Assembly: GCA_011371465.1 (NCBI GenBank)
Contig: DRQL01000260.1
Coordinates: 1-14,965 of the forward strand
Source: Gammaproteobacteria bacterium
GTDB lineage: Bacteria; Pseudomonadota; Gammaproteobacteria; DSM-19610
DNA length: 14,965 nucleotides
Direction: 5' to 3'
Part shown: piece after piece, positions 13,303-14,965 of the stretch
How positions within the stretch are numbered: the first letter of the stretch is position 1
Layout of the letters: each line of letters starts with the position of its first letter
The notes under the pieces: model-generated
Databases searched by the model: none
What the model was told of the DNA's origin: nothing
Seen by the model: only the letters and a program-made list of their open reading frames with translations
Made by a program: the position numbers and the translations under genes

Positions 13303-14698
13303 GAAGGAAAGTGTATGGGTGATCGATGACGATCAGTCCATTCGCTGGGTGCTGGAGAAAGCACTGGAAAAAGCGGGCATGGAGGTAAAGAGTTTTTCTT
13401 CGGCCAGCGGTATCCTGGAAACCCTGGTACACGGGCAACCCGATGCATTGATTACCGATGTGCGCATGCCCGGCATGGACGGTTTTGACCTGCTCACCAG
13501 GATTCAGGAACGTTACCCGGAGTTACCCGTCATCATCATCACCGCGCATTCCGACCTGGGCAGTGCGGTGACCGCTTACGAGGGCGGTGCCTTCGAGTAC
13601 CTGCCCAAGCCGTTCGATATTGAAGAGGCCGTGGAGCTTACGCGTCGCGCAGTCGAACACGGGCGCAGCGTCAGCAGCAACGCGGCCCCGGCCGCCGGCG
13701 GCGAGGTGCCGGAGATCATTGGCGAGGCGCCCGCCATGCAGGAGGTGTTCAGGGCCATCGGGCGGCTGTCACGCTCCAATATCACGGTGTTGATCAACGG
13801 TGAATCCGGAACCGGCAAGGAGCTGGTGGCGCGCGCATTGCACCGGCACAGTCCGCGCGCGGACAAGCCTTTTGTGGCGCTGAACATGGCCGCGATCCCG
13901 CGCGATCTGCTGGAGTCGGAATTGTTTGGCCACGAACGTGGTGCCTTCACCGGCGCCCAGACCCAGCGTGTCGGTCGCTTTGAACAATCCGACGGCGGCA
14001 CCCTGTTCCTGGATGAGATCGGCGACATGCCGGCGGAAATGCAGACCCGCCTGTTGCGGGTACTGTCGGACGGTGAGTTTTACCGCGTCGGTGGTCGTGT
14101 TCCGGTCAAGGTGGACGTGCGCATCATAGCGGCAACCCACCAGGACCTGGAACAACGTGTAAAGGAAGGCAGTTTTCGCGAAGACCTGTTCCATCGTCTC
14201 AATGTGATCCGCATTCACCTGCCATCGTTGCGCGAACGGCGCGAGGATATCGAGCTGTTGATGCAGCATTTCCTGCAGCAGGCTGCCCGGGAGCTGGATG
14301 TGGACAGCAAACACCTGCTGCCCGAAACCGCCGCCTACCTGAAACTCCGTGAATGGCCGGGTAATGTCCGGCAGCTGGAAAACCTGTGTCGCTGGCTGAC
14401 CGTCATGGCGTCCGGGCAGGATATCCGCATCGAAGACCTGCCCGCCGAATTGCGGCAGTCCCGGGGCAGCAGCCCCGCTGCGGAGGATTGGGAAGAGGCC
14501 CTCAGGAGCTGGGTCGAGCAGAAACTTGCGGACGGTGAAGAAGGTTTGTTGCAGGAGGCCCTGCCCGCGTTTGAACGCATCATGATCGAAGCGGCACTGG
14601 CCAGAACCGCGGGTCGCCGCCAGGATGCGGCGCGCCTGCTGGGCTGGGGGCGCAATACCCTGACGAGAAAAATCAAGGACCTGGGAATACAGAAATAG
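13295..14698 (+). CDS. glnG: Nitrogen regulation response regulator NtrC
   Basis: Sigma-54 enhancer-binding activator (NtrC, NRI) of nitrogen genes, phosphorylated by NtrB. It has 467 residues against 469 in E. coli. The receiver domain holds acidic residues D11-D13, phosphoacceptor D55 (TDVRMPGMDG), T83 and K105. The AAA+ domain has Walker A GESGTGKE (169-176), the sigma-54 contact loop GAFTGA (216-221), Walker B GTLFLDEIGD (D240, E241), and WPGNVRQLEN. The C-terminal Fis-type helix-turn-helix is RRQDAARLLGWGRNTLTRKI (441-460). ATG 13295 lies inside the end of ntrB, with GGGGG at 13284-13288 as ribosome binding site. An in-frame start at 13244 would extend far into ntrB and is unlikely. The likely nearby target is glnA, which has matching sites. 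Confidence 0.98.
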   Translation: MREKESVWVIDDDQSIRWVLEKALEKAGMEVKSFSSASGILETLVHGQPDALITDVRMPGMDGFDLLTRIQERYPELPVIIITAHSDLGSAVTAYEGGAFEYLPKPFDIEEAVELTRRAVEHGRSVSSNAAPAAGGEVPEIIGEAPAMQEVFRAIGRLSRSNITVLINGESGTGKELVARALHRHSPRADKPFVALNMAAIPRDLLESELFGHERGAFTGAQTQRVGRFEQSDGGTLFLDEIGDMPAEMQTRLLRVLSDGEFYRVGGRVPVKVDVRIIAATHQDLEQRVKEGSFREDLFHRLNVIRIHLPSLRERREDIELLMQHFLQQAARELDVDSKHLLPETAAYLKLREWPGNVRQLENLCRWLTVMASGQDIRIEDLPAELRQSRGSSPAAEDWEEALRSWVEQKLADGEEGLLQEALPAFERIMIEAALARTAGRRQDAARLLGWGRNTLTRKIKDLGIQK

Positions 14699-14716
14699 CA
14701 GGGCTGCACGCCCTGC
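14698..14716. terminator. Weak hairpin between convergent ntrC and MshI-like gene
   Basis: GCAGGGC (14698-14704), loop TGCAC, GCCCTGC (14710-14716) is a perfect 7-bp stem starting at the last base of the ntrC stop codon. Neither strand has a clear T run after it, so termination strength is uncertain. Confidence 0.4.
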
Positions 14717-14730
14717 CCCGGACTGTCTTT

Positions 14731-14965
14731 CTACAGCTGTGCCGGTTCGCTGCGCAGTGCGGTACCGATCGCCAGCAGGCAATGCGCAAAGGTTTCGCCA
14801 TCGACGGAATCCGTTAGCTCGGCGATGTCATCTGCCTGGAGTTTGTGTACGGGGACTCCCACCTGTTGCTCAAGCTGTTCGGCAAAGGGACCCGTGTTGC
14901 CAGGCAGCGGGCACAGGGTGATGGATGCGATGGGGGCCTGCTGGAAGTGGCGGTCGTAGTAATCC
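14731..14965 (-). CDS. C-terminal end of a MshI-like (PilM-type) pilus biogenesis protein, partial
   Basis: Reading the minus strand inward from the right edge gives 77 open codons ending at TAG (14733-14731); the 5' end lies outside the window. The visible sequence begins DYYDRHFQQAPIASITLCPL and continues PGNTGPFAEQLEQQVGVPVH, ending with HCLLAIGTALRSEP. The DYYxxHF...PLPG...L...GVPV pattern and closing CLLAIGxALR resemble the C-terminus of MSHA biogenesis protein MshI, a PilM/actin-like relative that helps assemble the type IV MSHA pilus platform. The call rests on a short fragment. A more general PilM- or cell-division-like ATPase is the alternative. It is convergent with ntrC, with 32 bases between stops. 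Confidence 0.6.
   Translation of the reverse strand, partial: DYYDRHFQQAPIASITLCPLPGNTGPFAEQLEQQVGVPVHKLQADDIAELTDSVDGETFAHCLLAIGTALRSEPAQL

Noticed and set aside
13769..14782. Antisense open frame of 337 codons opposite ntrC
   Set aside because: Opposite a certain ntrC; it also overlaps the MshI-like fragment in a different frame, and that fragment has much better protein-like content.

Overview
This window looks like the chromosome of a free-living gammaproteobacterium. The evidence is a long-type GyrB with the Gram-negative insert, a separate-subunit glycyl-tRNA synthetase (glyQ/glyS), a type I glutamine synthetase with its adenylylation tyrosine, and the order glnA - DUF4124 gene - ntrB - ntrC. 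A MshI-like fragment at the right edge and a TusA/PP-loop thiolation pair would suit a Chromatiales-like lineage, but that finer placement is a guess. No phage, plasmid or CRISPR signal is visible.

Layout. (1) 1-1628 holds the last two thirds of gyrB, which enters from the left. (2) 1629-2078 is a gene-free convergent gap with three REP-type repeat units (BIME-like: GTAG plus hairpin, facing a second hairpin plus CTAC). (3) 2079-6188 on the minus strand is a tight operon read right to left: glyQ, glyS, a MazG-like pyrophosphohydrolase, then a PlsC-type acyltransferase. (4) 6189-6489 is a divergent gap with the glyQ promoter region, a 129-bp MITE-like element, and a 16-bp palindrome overlapping a TATAAT box. 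(5) 6490-7062 is a conserved-looking protein of unknown function. (6) 7147-9582 is a compact operon: a PP-loop thiouridylase fused to an NFACT-R-like domain, a TusA-like sulfur carrier (4-base overlap), and a cation diffusion facilitator with a duplicated C-terminal domain. (7) 9583-14698 is a nitrogen-control block: glnA behind a sigma-54 promoter with NtrC-type sites, a secreted DUF4124 protein, then ntrB and ntrC. A perfect 31-bp palindrome with TATAAT at its centre lies upstream of ntrB. (8) 14731-14965 is the C-terminal end of a minus-strand MshI-like gene, convergent with ntrC.

How the genes work together. NtrB and NtrC would sense nitrogen status and activate sigma-54-dependent glnA transcription, and the glnA upstream region carries the sites for exactly that. 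The PP-loop/NFACT-R protein and TusA-like protein fit the tRNA 4-thiouridylation route predicted computationally for this domain combination; it is the least characterised system in the window. The other candidates for follow-up are non-coding: the REP units with a compensatory stem change, the MITE, and two palindromes centred on promoter-like boxes.
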